Source: UBA11524 sp051883695 (GTDB taxonomy: Bacteria; Bacillota; Clostridia; Christensenellales; Aristaeellaceae). From it: 64,000 nucleotides of DNA. Below are positions 50,670 to 59,098 of the stretch, in pieces (positions within the stretch are counted from its first letter, which is position 1; each line of letters starts with the position of its first letter). Location of the stretch: contig JBJEUF010000008.1 in assembly GCA_051883695.1 (NCBI GenBank), positions 23,996-87,995 of the forward strand. The letters run 5' to 3'. The position numbers and the translations under genes are program-made. The notes under the pieces were generated by a model that was not told the origin of the DNA, searched no databases, and saw only the letters and a list, made by a program, of their open reading frames with translations.

Positions 50670-52562
50670 CTATCGGCGGCCCATTCGCCAGCCGCTCCGA
50701 TGATGCCGTCCGTGCTTTTCGACATACATCAGGTTGTCCGCATAGCGGATGAAATCCTCCAGATGCTCTTCCTCGCCGGGCACAGCCACATAAGCCCCCA
50801 TGCTCACCGAGATGTCGCACAGCCAGGGGTCGCTCCGGTTCAGGCGATCGACACTCGCGCGAAGGATATCCCGCAGCGTCTCCGCCGACGCATTCTGATT
50901 TGGAATCCCTACCACGAAGAACTCATCCCCGCTGATATGGATGCAGGTCAGCCCCTGCTCCTCCAGCACGCGAATGGCGCGGCTGAGGCGGCAGATCGCC
51001 TGATCACCCGCCTGATGACCGTAGCGGTCGTTGACCGACTTCAGGTCGTCCATATCGCAGCAGATCACCGCGAAGGGCCGCCGCTCCCGCTGAGCCTGTT
51101 CAAAGACCGGCGGCAGCTGCTGATTCATTCCGCGGCGATTGTACAGGCCCGTCAGCGCATCGTGAATGGACATCAGCTCCAGCGTGGCCATGTAGTTCTG
51201 CACCGTGGAGCGCAGATACAGGCTCAGGAACGACGAGGACATCATCATCATGAGCGTGGGCAGGATGCCATTGACCACATGCTCCACGTCAAAGGCGGTG
51301 TATCCGATGTTGTTGTCCATGTAGTGCAGCGGTGCAAATACCAGCGCCAGGGGCTCATCATGCGGCTGCTCCAGCCGTGGCAGAAGCTGCCTGGTGGGAA
51401 AGCGCTGCTGCATGCATTCCCCATCCAGGCTCCAGCCGGAAAGGAGCAGCATCTCCTGCGGATATGTCTCCGGAAACGGCTGTGTTTCGCCGCTCATATA
51501 GGTCGGCACAACGCATACATGCACGCTCCGGGCCTTCCGCTCCTTCGAGAACTCCGTCAGGCGCTCGCCCACCTCACGGGCGGTTGTCACAGCTGACAGG
51601 GAGGAGGTCAGCTCCGTCGTCAGGCGAAGGCGCTTCTCCATCAGGCGGCGCTCATCGCTCAGCAGCTGCACGCAGGCGGCAGCCCGCGCCGTATCCGGGG
51701 GGCAGCCGCAGCTGTCGCCGTAAATCAGCTGGGTCGGCAGCATAATCTCGTTCACCTGCGGTCTGCCGTTGCGCATCCAGTCCAGCAGGGTTTCCACCGC
51801 CAGCTCTCCCGCCTTCTGAACCGGGCGGCGGATGGTCGTAATCCCGCGGCCAACCGCCTCCTGCCGCGCGTCAAAGCCCGTGACAAGGATGTCGTGGGGA
51901 ACCCGCAGCCCTGCCTCACGGACCCCCTCGATCACGCCGAAGGCCATATCGTCATTGGCGCACAGTATGGCGTCGGGCAAGGGATTCATCGTCCTCAGGA
52001 AATGCTCCGCCGCTGCCCGGCCACCCTCGCGCTCCCAGCGGCCCTCGTAGACCGCGTCCTCGGACAGGGAAATGCCGCGCTCGCGCAGCACCTCCAGGCA
52101 GGCGTTGTGGCGCACTGCGGTCACCTGCGATTCCCTCGGGCCGGTCACGAGTGCCACATGCTTCACGCCATGGGTATCCAGCATATGCCGGACCAGCTCC
52201 TTGACGCTGACCGCGTCGTCAAAGCCGACCTGTATGCTGTGTCCGTGGCGGACGTCGATGGTCACCAGCGGAAGCTCCGGGCATTGATCGAGCATCGTGC
52301 GAATCTGATCGCGGCAGATTTTCGTCGGGATGGTCGCCAGCAGCACCACCGCGCCATCAAATGTCCGCAGGTCCGGCAGATGGAAGATCGCCCGCTCCCC
52401 CCGGTCATTGCGGACAAAGCCATCCGCCCGTCCCTGACAGTTGAAAATACAGAGATCCGCTCCCGCTGCACGGGTTGCGCGCGCCATGCCCTGCGTCAGG
52501 GCATGCTGGTATTCCTGATCCACACCGGCCATCAGCGCAGCGATGCGTTTTCTTTTCTCCAT
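50670..52562 (-). CDS. LacI-type sugar-sensor domain fused to a GGDEF diguanylate cyclase
   Basis: 630 residues with no signal peptide, membrane segment or helix-turn-helix. Residues about 8-275 form a periplasmic-binding-protein-like sensor as in LacI regulators (ALMAGVDQEYQHALTQGMAR, AILCANDDMAFGVIEG, ILVTGFDARQEA). A GAF-like middle region follows, then a GGDEF domain from about 455 (IHDALTGLYNRRGMNQQL, DMDDLKSVNDRYGHQAGD). The signature reads SGDEF instead of GGDEF, a variant also present in active cyclases; no inhibitory RxxD site is seen. Probably makes c-di-GMP in response to a cytosolic ligand. ATG 52562 follows GGAAGGA. Confidence 0.88.
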   Translation of the reverse strand: MEKRKRIAALMAGVDQEYQHALTQGMARATRAAGADLCIFNCQGRADGFVRNDRGERAIFHLPDLRTFDGAVVLLATIPTKICRDQIRTMLDQCPELPLVTIDVRHGHSIQVGFDDAVSVKELVRHMLDTHGVKHVALVTGPRESQVTAVRHNACLEVLRERGISLSEDAVYEGRWEREGGRAAAEHFLRTMNPLPDAILCANDDMAFGVIEGVREAGLRVPHDILVTGFDARQEAVGRGITTIRRPVQKAGELAVETLLDWMRNGRPQVNEIMLPTQLIYGDSCGCPPDTARAAACVQLLSDERRLMEKRLRLTTELTSSLSAVTTAREVGERLTEFSKERKARSVHVCVVPTYMSGETQPFPETYPQEMLLLSGWSLDGECMQQRFPTRQLLPRLEQPHDEPLALVFAPLHYMDNNIGYTAFDVEHVVNGILPTLMMMMSSSFLSLYLRSTVQNYMATLELMSIHDALTGLYNRRGMNQQLPPVFEQAQRERRPFAVICCDMDDLKSVNDRYGHQAGDQAICRLSRAIRVLEEQGLTCIHISGDEFFVVGIPNQNASAETLRDILRASVDRLNRSDPWLCDISVSMGAYVAVPGEEEHLEDFIRYADNLMYVEKHGRHHRSGWRMGRR

Positions 52563-52670
52563 TCCTTCCTGTCCTTTCATGATCAATATGGCGCCAGAGA
52601 GAAGTCCCGTCCATCCGGAAAAACGGTCACAGGTTACACGCGTTACGTCTCGTTCCCTATTTGTATGACT

Positions 52671-52699
52671 ATTATAACACCGAATATGACAATTTGCAA
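52671..52699 (-). promoter_or_regulatory. Promoter of the sensor-GGDEF gene
   Basis: Minus-strand TTGCAA (52694-52699), 17-base spacer, TATAAT (52671-52676). The rest of the 52563-52892 gap holds three small hairpins (52748-52771, around 52806-52820 and 52830-52846) and no gene. Confidence 0.8.
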
Positions 52700-52892
52700 T
52701 CTGAATTTACTCAAATGAATCATTTTCCTGCTTTGGAAATCATTCTCCCGAGAAAAGCAGATTTTTCGGGAACAATTCCGCGTTTCATTCGTCTGATAAG
52801 GTGTAACCCGCAAGCGGGACGAGCAATCCCGCAGACGGGATACCCACAGCCCGCCTCCCCCGGCGGTATATGAACAAGGAGGATTCCCCCGA

Positions 52893-54065
52893 ATGAAGAA
52901 GTTTCTTGCAACCCTGATGGCGCTGCTGCTGGCGCTGCTGACCCTGGCTGTCTATGCCGAGGATGAAAGCACCGTCCCCTCTCCCGAAGCGACTGAGCTG
53001 CCCGATCCCGTGATCTTCTCCGGCTTCGTGATGGACGTACAGGACGAGTTCCTGCTGATCAAGGACGCCGACGGCCTGTATGTGGAGGCGCACCTGACCC
53101 CCGATACCCTTTTTGACGGCAAGTCTCCCGTGACCGGCGACTATGTGCACGTTGTCTACAACGGCATCATGACCCGCAGCCTTCCCGCGCAGATCACCGC
53201 GCAGAGCATTGGCTGCTACGTGCTGCAGGGCGTGGTCAGCGAGCTGACCGAGACCAGCTTCCTGCTGACCGCCGGTGAGGAGTGCTGGCAGATCAACGCG
53301 GACGCCGCGAAGCTCTCCGGCATTCAGGACGGCATGTTCGTCACCGTCTACCACAGCGGCATCATGACCCGCAGCCTTCCCGCGCAGGTACCCGCCGATC
53401 ACATCCGCGGTCAGGAGCTTGTGGGCGTGGTGACCGAGATGATGGAGAACGGCTTCACCATGACCGTGGACGGCGAGGAGATCCCCTATGCCGTGCTGCC
53501 CCGGGAGGACGCGCTGATCTTCGTGCAGGCTGAGCCCGGCATGGAGCTGATCGTGGTCACCGACGGCCTGATGACCTCCGGTCTGGACGCCATCACCGTG
53601 AACGCCGTCGAGATTCTCCCGCTGCCCGTCGCGCAGGAGCTGTTCGACTGCTCCGGCGTTGTGACCGAGATCACGGACACCTGCGTCCTCATCGAGATTG
53701 CCAACGGGATGCTGGTGCAGGCCAACCGCTTTGACGAGACCCTGATGGAGGGCAAGGAGATCGAGGTCGGCGACTTCGTGCATGTGACCTACAACGGCAT
53801 CATGACCATGTCCCTGCCCGGCCAGATCGCCGCGCTGAAGATCGGCTGTTACACCCACACGGGCGAAATCAGCGATCTGGGCGAAACGAGCTTCGTGCTG
53901 AACACCGCTCTGGAGCCCGTCATCGTCAACGCGTCCGCCGAGCTGCTTGCCGGTCTGGAGAACGGCATGACCGTCACCGTGTACTCCAACGGCGCCATGG
54001 CCATGAGCCTGCCCGCTCAGATCGGCGCGGAGATGATCGTTGCCGTCGAGGCTATCGCGGACTGA
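52893..54065 (+). CDS. Secreted protein of five tandem OB-like repeats (YNGIMTRSLPAQ motif)
   Basis: 390 residues with a signal peptide (MKKFLATLMALLLALLTLAV, cleavage after YA). Five modules of 65-75 residues follow, each with a small beta-barrel pattern and ending in the motif VYNGIMTRSLPAQI (first), VYHSGIMTRSLPAQV (second), a degenerate VTDGLMTSGLDAI (third), VTYNGIMTMSLPGQI (fourth) and VYSNGAMAMSLPAQI (fifth). The motif recalls DUF3221-type OB-fold proteins (ydGxxxxSxPxQ). Ligand unknown. AAGGAGG is 10 bases before the ATG. Alone, with a strong terminator. Confidence 0.82.
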   Translation: MKKFLATLMALLLALLTLAVYAEDESTVPSPEATELPDPVIFSGFVMDVQDEFLLIKDADGLYVEAHLTPDTLFDGKSPVTGDYVHVVYNGIMTRSLPAQITAQSIGCYVLQGVVSELTETSFLLTAGEECWQINADAAKLSGIQDGMFVTVYHSGIMTRSLPAQVPADHIRGQELVGVVTEMMENGFTMTVDGEEIPYAVLPREDALIFVQAEPGMELIVVTDGLMTSGLDAITVNAVEILPLPVAQELFDCSGVVTEITDTCVLIEIANGMLVQANRFDETLMEGKEIEVGDFVHVTYNGIMTMSLPGQIAALKIGCYTHTGEISDLGETSFVLNTALEPVIVNASAELLAGLENGMTVTVYSNGAMAMSLPAQIGAEMIVAVEAIAD

Positions 54066-54085
54066 TCCAAAAAACTGAACATGTA

Positions 54086-54126
54086 AGCGGAGACTGCCGA
54101 CAGGTTATGGCAGTCTCCGCTGTTTA
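54086..54126 (+). terminator. Terminator of the repeat-protein gene
   Basis: Perfect 13-bp stem AGCGGAGACTGCC / GGCAGTCTCCGCT with a 10-base loop, followed by GTTTATT. Confidence 0.85.
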
Positions 54127-54147
54127 TTCGCGCAATATCTTTTGCCC

Positions 54148-54510
54148 TTAACGGAACATGCCGTTGAGACTCATACTCAACAGAAAGCCGCATACCAGAC
54201 TGATCACAGCCAGCACCGTGAAAAACACAACGCAGTTCTTGATCGTACGAAGCATGTCCAGCTTCTTGTATGTCAGATACTCCATGACCTGCTTATCGTC
54301 CATTTCGGCTGCGTAAACGGTAAAGAACTCATCCAGCTCGTCACCGACTTCGTCCTTGTACCGATACACCCCTTCCGGCAGCGGCTGACCTGCCTTGAGA
54401 AGCGCCATAAGCTTCTTGTTTTCTTCCTTTGAAAATGGAATTTTCTGCAGAAGATCGTATTCATATCGGTATTCTGTCAGTTTCTCATTCAGGTCAACAG
54501 TCTTGCTCAT
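54148..54510 (-). CDS. Small membrane protein of unknown function
   Basis: 120 residues, not recognised. The first 85 are charged and helical (LNEKLTEYRYEYDLLQKIPF, then DDKQVMEYLTYKKLDMLRTI) and the C-terminus is one membrane segment (CVVFFTVLAVISLVCGFLLS). GGAG lies six bases before the ATG. It follows mscL by 37 bp on the same strand. Its base composition is clearly more AT-rich than its neighbours, which may mean recent acquisition. Confidence 0.8.
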   Translation of the reverse strand: MSKTVDLNEKLTEYRYEYDLLQKIPFSKEENKKLMALLKAGQPLPEGVYRYKDEVGDELDEFFTVYAAEMDDKQVMEYLTYKKLDMLRTIKNCVVFFTVLAVISLVCGFLLSMSLNGMFR

Positions 54511-54547
54511 TTGTATCTCCTATCTGCATTACCTGAATACAGGCAAG

Positions 54548-54967
54548 TCATTCCTTGGGCAGCTCCGAGGTGCAATGCGCGCACTTCGTCGCGGCAATCG
54601 GGATCTCGCTCAGGCAGTACGGGCACTTCTTGGTCGTGGGCGCCTTGGGAGCCTCGGGCTTCTTGCCCAGGGTCGAAAGCCGGTTGAACACCTTGATGAT
54701 GGCAAACAGCACCAGCGCGGTGATGAGGAAATTGACGATGGTCGTGCCGAAATCCGCACAGGCCGCGCCCAGGGTCCAGGCGGTATCATCCGCCAGATTG
54801 CCCGGGTTGCCGCCGTTCATGATGAAGGACAGCAGCGGCTTGATGAAGTCGTTGGAGACGGCGTTGACAATGCTGGTGAACGCGCCGCCGATGATCACGC
54901 CGACAGCCAGGTCGATCACATTGCCGCGCAGGGCAAACTTTTTGAATTCCTCAATGAACTTTTTCAT
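54548..54967 (-). CDS. mscL: Large-conductance mechanosensitive channel with C-terminal zinc ribbon
   Basis: 139-residue osmotic safety valve of the plasma membrane. N-terminal amphipathic helix and first membrane segment (KKFALRGNVIDLAVGVIIGG), second segment (FGTTIVNFLITALVLFAII). The C-terminus carries a zinc ribbon (CPYCLSEIPIAATKCAHC), an addition seen in many Firmicute MscL. ATG 54967 has GGGAGG nine bases upstream; the frame extends further upstream without meaning. Confidence 0.96.
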   Translation of the reverse strand: MKKFIEEFKKFALRGNVIDLAVGVIIGGAFTSIVNAVSNDFIKPLLSFIMNGGNPGNLADDTAWTLGAACADFGTTIVNFLITALVLFAIIKVFNRLSTLGKKPEAPKAPTTKKCPYCLSEIPIAATKCAHCTSELPKE

Positions 54968-55011
54968 GCGAATCATCCTCCCTGTTGAGTTGCAAAGTTT
55001 TTGGCATCCAC

Positions 55012-55040
55012 AGTATAGCACAGCCCACCGCTCCATGCAA
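55012..55040 (-). promoter_or_regulatory. Promoter of mscL
   Basis: Minus-strand TTGCAT (55035-55040), 17-base spacer, TATACT (55012-55017), divergent from the prmA promoter. Confidence 0.7.
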
Positions 55041-55069
55041 GGCATTTTCTGCGATTCCTTCGCCAGCCG

Positions 55070-55098
55070 TTGACCTGACGCCCACTTTGCCTTATAAT
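55070..55098 (+). promoter_or_regulatory. Promoter of the prmA-rsmE-mtaB-hinT cluster
   Basis: TTGACC (55070-55075), 17-base spacer, TATAAT (55093-55098), 39 bases before prmA. Confidence 0.85.
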
Positions 55099-55137
55099 AT
55101 GGATGGTGTTTATCACATGATGTAAAGGAAGATGCCT

Positions 55138-56091
55138 ATGGATTGGGTCGAGCTGACCATACACACCACCACCGCGGGCGCGGACATCGTCTCCGAAGCC
55201 CTGATCAGCGAGGGCGCCACCGGCACCATGGTGGAGGATCGCGCCGATATTCCCGACCCCGACAAGCCCAACGGCTACTGGGAGATCATTGATCCGAACC
55301 TTGTCAACACCCTGCCCGAGGACGTGGTTGTCCATGCGTGGTTTGAACCGGACGAGCGGTTTGCCGACCGGATGGGCGCGCTGAGGAGCCGCATGGCGGA
55401 GCTGAAGGCCGCCGAGCTGGGTATCGACCTGGGCAGTCTGGACATCGGCACCGCCAACGTGCGCGACGAGGACTGGTCGGAGGTCTGGAAGAAGTTCTAC
55501 AAGCCCTTCCGCGCCGGCAGGCATCTGGTGGTCAAGCCCACCTGGGAGCGCTATGACGCGCAGGAGAACGATCTGGTCATGGAGATCGACCCCGGCATGG
55601 CCTTCGGCAGCGGTACCCACGAGACCACCGGCATGTGCCTGGAGCTGCTGGAGGACGTGCTGCTGGAGCATCCGGTGAAGTCCGTGATCGACGTGGGCAC
55701 CGGCTCGGGCATCCTCGCCATCGGCGCGGCGATGCTGGGCGCACAGGATGTGCTGGCCATCGACATCGACCCCACCGCCGTCAGGGTCGCGAAGGAGAAC
55801 ATCGCGCACAACCATCTGCAGCACAGGGTCCGTGCCGTGGAGGGCAATCTGCTGGATTCCACCGACGGCGTGTGCGAGGTCTGCGTCGCCAACATCATCG
55901 CGGACGTGATCTGCATGTTCGCAGAGCCCCTCATCCCCCACATCGTCCCCGGCGGCCTGTTCATCTGCTCCGGCATCATCAGGGAACGCGAGCAGGACGT
56001 CGTCAAGGCGCTGAACGAAGCGCACTACACCATCCTCGACATCCGCCGCAAGGGCGAATGGGTCGCCATGCTCAGCAGGAGGCCGGACTGA
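55138..56091 (+). CDS. prmA: Ribosomal protein L11 methyltransferase
   Basis: Trimethylates lysines and the N-terminus of L11. 317 residues: N-terminal substrate domain (MDWVELTIHTTTAGADIVSE), linker, and the methyltransferase core (MAFGSGTHETTGMCLELLED, then DVGTGSGILAIGAAMLGA and VANIIADVI). ATG 55138 has GGAAG six bases upstream; ATG 55132 is too close to that site. Stop overlaps rsmE. Confidence 0.96.
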   Translation: MDWVELTIHTTTAGADIVSEALISEGATGTMVEDRADIPDPDKPNGYWEIIDPNLVNTLPEDVVVHAWFEPDERFADRMGALRSRMAELKAAELGIDLGSLDIGTANVRDEDWSEVWKKFYKPFRAGRHLVVKPTWERYDAQENDLVMEIDPGMAFGSGTHETTGMCLELLEDVLLEHPVKSVIDVGTGSGILAIGAAMLGAQDVLAIDIDPTAVRVAKENIAHNHLQHRVRAVEGNLLDSTDGVCEVCVANIIADVICMFAEPLIPHIVPGGLFICSGIIREREQDVVKALNEAHYTILDIRRKGEWVAMLSRRPD

Positions 56092-56825
56092 TGCACCGCT
56101 TTTATGCCGACGCGCGCGGCCTGCAGGGGCAGACGGCGTATCTTGGCGAGGAGGATGCGCGCCATGCCGCCCGCGTGCTGCGCATGAAGGCCGGCGAGGC
56201 CTGCGAGCTGTTTGCGGACGGACGGCGCTATGCCGGCGAGATCGCGTCCATGGAGGACGGCGAGGTCAGCGTGCGTATCTCCGGCGAGCTGCCCTCCACC
56301 GAGGCAAGGCTGCGCATCACGCTCTATCAGGGGCTTCCCAAGGCGGACAAGATGGAGCTGATCGTGCAAAAAGCCGTCGAGCTGGGCGCAGCCAGCGTTG
56401 TTCCGGTGGCGATGAGCCGCTGCGTGGTGCAGCTGGACGCGAAGGACGGGCGCAGGAAGCAGGAGCGCTGGCAGAAGATCGCCCGGGAAGCCTGCAAGCA
56501 GTCCGGCCGCTGCGATATGCTGACGGTCACGGAGCCGATTGCCTTCCGGCAGCTGCTCGATATTCTGCCATCCCACGGCGCAGCCATCGTGCCGTGGGAG
56601 GACGCGCGGGGCTATTCCCTCGCCCGCTTCCACGCAGAGCACCCGGACGTGACCGATCTGGCCATCGTCATCGGCCCGGAAGGCGGCATGTCGGAGGATG
56701 AGATCGCCCGGATGCAGGCGGCCTCCTGCCTGTCCGTCACCCTCGGGCCGCGCATCCTGCGCACCGAAACCGCCGGGCTCTGCGCCATGAGCGCCCTATT
56801 CTGCCTCTATGGCGATATGGAGTGA
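56091..56825 (+). CDS. rsmE: 16S rRNA (uracil(1498)-N3)-methyltransferase
   Basis: SPOUT-class methyltransferase acting on 30S subunits. 244 residues with the N-terminal PUA-like part (RHAARVLRMKAGEACELFAD) and the knotted SAM site (IGPEGGMSEDEI, then LGPRILRTETAG). AGGAGG is eight bases upstream; its ATG shares one base with the prmA stop (TGATG). Confidence 0.96.
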   Translation: MHRFYADARGLQGQTAYLGEEDARHAARVLRMKAGEACELFADGRRYAGEIASMEDGEVSVRISGELPSTEARLRITLYQGLPKADKMELIVQKAVELGAASVVPVAMSRCVVQLDAKDGRRKQERWQKIAREACKQSGRCDMLTVTEPIAFRQLLDILPSHGAAIVPWEDARGYSLARFHAEHPDVTDLAIVIGPEGGMSEDEIARMQAASCLSVTLGPRILRTETAGLCAMSALFCLYGDME

Positions 56826-56829
56826 CACC

Positions 56830-58125
56830 ATGAAAACCGTTGCCTTTCACACCCTCGGCTGCAAGGTAAACCAGTACGATACCCAGGCGATGCTGGAGAA
56901 GTTCCGCGAAGCCGGATACGAGGTCGTTCCCTTTGACAGCCGGGCCGATGTCTATGTCATCAACACCTGCACCGTCACAGGCACGGGCGACAAGAAGTCC
57001 ATGCAGCTGACGCGCCGACTCCGCCGCGAGCACCCGGGCAGCCAGATCGTGCTGGCCGGCTGCCTTGCCCAGCGCAAGGGTGAGGAGCTTCTGTCGACCG
57101 GCGCGCGCCTTATCATCGGCACGCAGCGTCGCAGCGAGGTCGTCGCCCTGCTGGAAAAGGCCGTCGCGGACGGCACCGCCATCAGCGCCGTCAACGAGCT
57201 GAACGAGACCACGCCCTTTGAGGCGCTGGCCATCACCAGTCAGGACGAGCACACCCGCGCCACCCTGAAAATTCAGGAGGGCTGCAGCAATCACTGCACC
57301 TACTGCATCATCCCCAGCGTGCGCGGCCCGATCCGCTCCCGGCCGCTGGAGAATATCCGCGCGGAGACGGAACGCCTGGCAGCGGCAGGCTTCACGGAAA
57401 TCGTGCTGACGGGCATCCACCTGTCCAGCTACGGCAGGGACTGGCAGGACGGCACAACCCTGCTGGACGCCATCCGCACGGTGCACGAGGTCGGGGGCGT
57501 GCAGCGCATCCGTCTGGGCTCCCTGGAGCCGACCATCGCCACCGCCTCCTTCGCGCAGGCCCTTGCGGCGATGCCCAAGGTCTGCCCGCAATTCCATCTC
57601 GCGCTGCAATCCGGCAGCGATACCGTGCTGGCCCGCATGGCCCGGCGCTACAACATGCGCATGTACCGGGAGGCCGTCGCCAACTTGCGCGCCGCCTTCC
57701 CCCTGGCGGCCTTCACCACGGACGTGCTGACCGGCTTCCCCGGCGAAACGGAAGCGGAGCTGCAGGAGACCGCCGCCGTCATCCGGGAGATCGGCTTTGC
57801 GAAGATTCACGTCTTCCCCTATTCCCAGCGCGAGGGCACCAAGGCCGCCGTCATGCCCGGTCAGCTGACGAAGACGGAAAAGGAGCGCCGCGCCCGGCTG
57901 CTGATCGCCATCGGCGAGGAAACCGCCGCCGCTTACCGGCAGCAATGGCTGGGACAGACCTCCGCCGTGCTGCTGGAGGAAAAGCTGGACGATCGCTGGT
58001 TCGGCTACACGCCCGAGTACATCCCCGTGACCCTCCCGGACTGCGCCGCCTGTGCGCAGGGCCGCATCCTGCCGGTCAGGCTCACCGCCATCACCGGCGA
58101 AGGCATGACCGCCGAGCTGATCTGA
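56830..58125 (+). CDS. mtaB: tRNA t6A37 methylthiotransferase MtaB
   Basis: Radical-SAM enzyme converting t6A37 to ms2t6A37 in tRNAs. 431 residues: N-terminal MTTase domain with three cluster cysteines (TLGCKVNQYDTQ, INTCTVT, LAGCLAQRKG), radical SAM motif CSNHCTYCIIP, and a C-terminal TRAM region. Works downstream of the t6A pathway to which ywlC in this window belongs. GGAG is seven bases before the ATG; the ribosome site overlaps the end of rsmE. Confidence 0.95.
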   Translation: MKTVAFHTLGCKVNQYDTQAMLEKFREAGYEVVPFDSRADVYVINTCTVTGTGDKKSMQLTRRLRREHPGSQIVLAGCLAQRKGEELLSTGARLIIGTQRRSEVVALLEKAVADGTAISAVNELNETTPFEALAITSQDEHTRATLKIQEGCSNHCTYCIIPSVRGPIRSRPLENIRAETERLAAAGFTEIVLTGIHLSSYGRDWQDGTTLLDAIRTVHEVGGVQRIRLGSLEPTIATASFAQALAAMPKVCPQFHLALQSGSDTVLARMARRYNMRMYREAVANLRAAFPLAAFTTDVLTGFPGETEAELQETAAVIREIGFAKIHVFPYSQREGTKAAVMPGQLTKTEKERRARLLIAIGEETAAAYRQQWLGQTSAVLLEEKLDDRWFGYTPEYIPVTLPDCAACAQGRILPVRLTAITGEGMTAELI

Positions 58126-58160
58126 AGGACTTTATAATAAAAGGAAGGGATTGATTCATC

Positions 58161-58502
58161 ATGGAGAATTGCCTGTTCTGCAAGATCATCGCCGGGGAGA
58201 TTCCCTCCACCTGCGTGTATCAGGACGAAAACACCTACGCCTTCCGCGACATTGCGCCGATGGCGCCCACCCATGTGCTGGTGGTGCCCCGGCAGCATGT
58301 AAGCGGCATGGACGGTCTGGACGAGATCGACGACGCGACCCTCGCCGCCTGTCTGCGCACCTGCAAGCGCGTGGCGGAGATGGAGAAGCTGAACAGCGGC
58401 TTCCGCACCGTCAGCAACTGCGGCCCGGACGCCTGTCAGAGCGTCCGCCATCTGCATTTCCATGTGCTGGGCGGCAAGCAGCTGTCCGAAAAGATGGACT
58501 GA
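58161..58502 (+). CDS. hinT: HIT-family purine nucleoside phosphoramidase (HinT-like)
   Basis: 113 residues; hydrolyses AMP-lysine and similar adducts. Histidine triad HLHFHVLGG near the end, and start CLFCKIIAGEIPST with the two Cys of the zinc-bearing bacterial branch. AAGGAAGGG upstream. Last gene before the rpsU promoter. Confidence 0.95.
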   Translation: MENCLFCKIIAGEIPSTCVYQDENTYAFRDIAPMAPTHVLVVPRQHVSGMDGLDEIDDATLAACLRTCKRVAEMEKLNSGFRTVSNCGPDACQSVRHLHFHVLGGKQLSEKMD

Positions 58503-58580
58503 CGCGGGCCTTGTCAGCGCCTGCCGGAGGCCGGCGGGCACGAATTTACAAATTTATCGCAAAAAACTGAAAAATAGGCA

Positions 58581-58609
58581 TTGACGTTCACAAACCTTTT
58601 TGCTATAAT
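58581..58609 (+). promoter_or_regulatory. Promoter of rpsU
   Basis: TTGACG (58581-58586), 17-base spacer, TATAAT (58604-58609). Leader of about 70 nt. Confidence 0.88.
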
Positions 58610-58683
58610 AGCAATACGGTTTTCGCCATCCGTCTGTCTATTTGGCTGATGTCAAGGCGAGATGAGCGAAAGGAGGGATAACA

Positions 58684-58857
58684 GTGTCCGAGGTACGCGT
58701 CCGTGAGAACGAATCCCTGGAGAGCGCCCTGAAGCGCTTCAAGCGTCAGTGCGCCCGCGCAGGCGTCATTCAGGAGGTTCGCAAGCGTGAGCATTACGAG
58801 AAGCCCAGCGTGAAGCGCAAGAAGAAGGCTGAGGCTGCCCGCAAGCGCAAGTATTGA
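58684..58857 (+). CDS. rpsU: 30S ribosomal protein S21
   Basis: 57-residue protein too short for most ORF screens: (M)SEVRVRENESLESALKRF, then CARAGVIQEVRKREHYEK and the basic tail KRKKKAEAARKRKY. It binds late to the 30S platform and helps initiation. The start is GTG at 58684, eight bases after AAAGGAGGG. hinT-rpsU order is conserved; the usual gatB/yqeY-type gene does not follow. Confidence 0.96.
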   Translation: MSEVRVRENESLESALKRFKRQCARAGVIQEVRKREHYEKPSVKRKKKAEAARKRKY

Positions 58858-58982
58858 TGATCTGATTCCCAGTGTACCGGCGCTTCGCCTTGATCCGGCG
58901 GCAGTCCCGGCCGGGATCATCACAGCGAGTTTTACGCATGAAAAATGCCCCTTCCCCAAGGGGAGGCCTTCATAAGGCAGTT

Positions 58983-59020
58983 AACAGTCACAGCAGCTCG
59001 CTCTGCTGTGGCTGTTCTTC
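58983..59020 (+). terminator. Probable terminator after rpsU
   Basis: 14-pair stem with one wobble (AACAGTCACAGCAG / CTGCTGTGGCTGTT) followed by CTTCT. The T run is poor. It lies 126 bp after rpsU; a CCCCTT/AAGGGG hairpin (about 58953-58969) lies between. Confidence 0.6.
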
Positions 59021-59098
59021 TATGCCGGCAATTCCTGTGATCGCTGAATTGTTCCATGCCCCCGGTAACACACAAATCAGAACGAAGGTGATTCATGA

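Noticed and set aside
52748..52771. CCCGA-AAA/TTT-TCGGG hairpin as a terminator
   Set aside because: It lies between two divergently oriented gene starts, where no transcript from a neighbouring gene needs to end, and has no T run after it.
53163..53387. Exact 30-base direct repeats as a possible mobile-element footprint
   Set aside because: They are in frame and encode the same motif in adjacent modules of one protein, so they reflect internal domain duplication.
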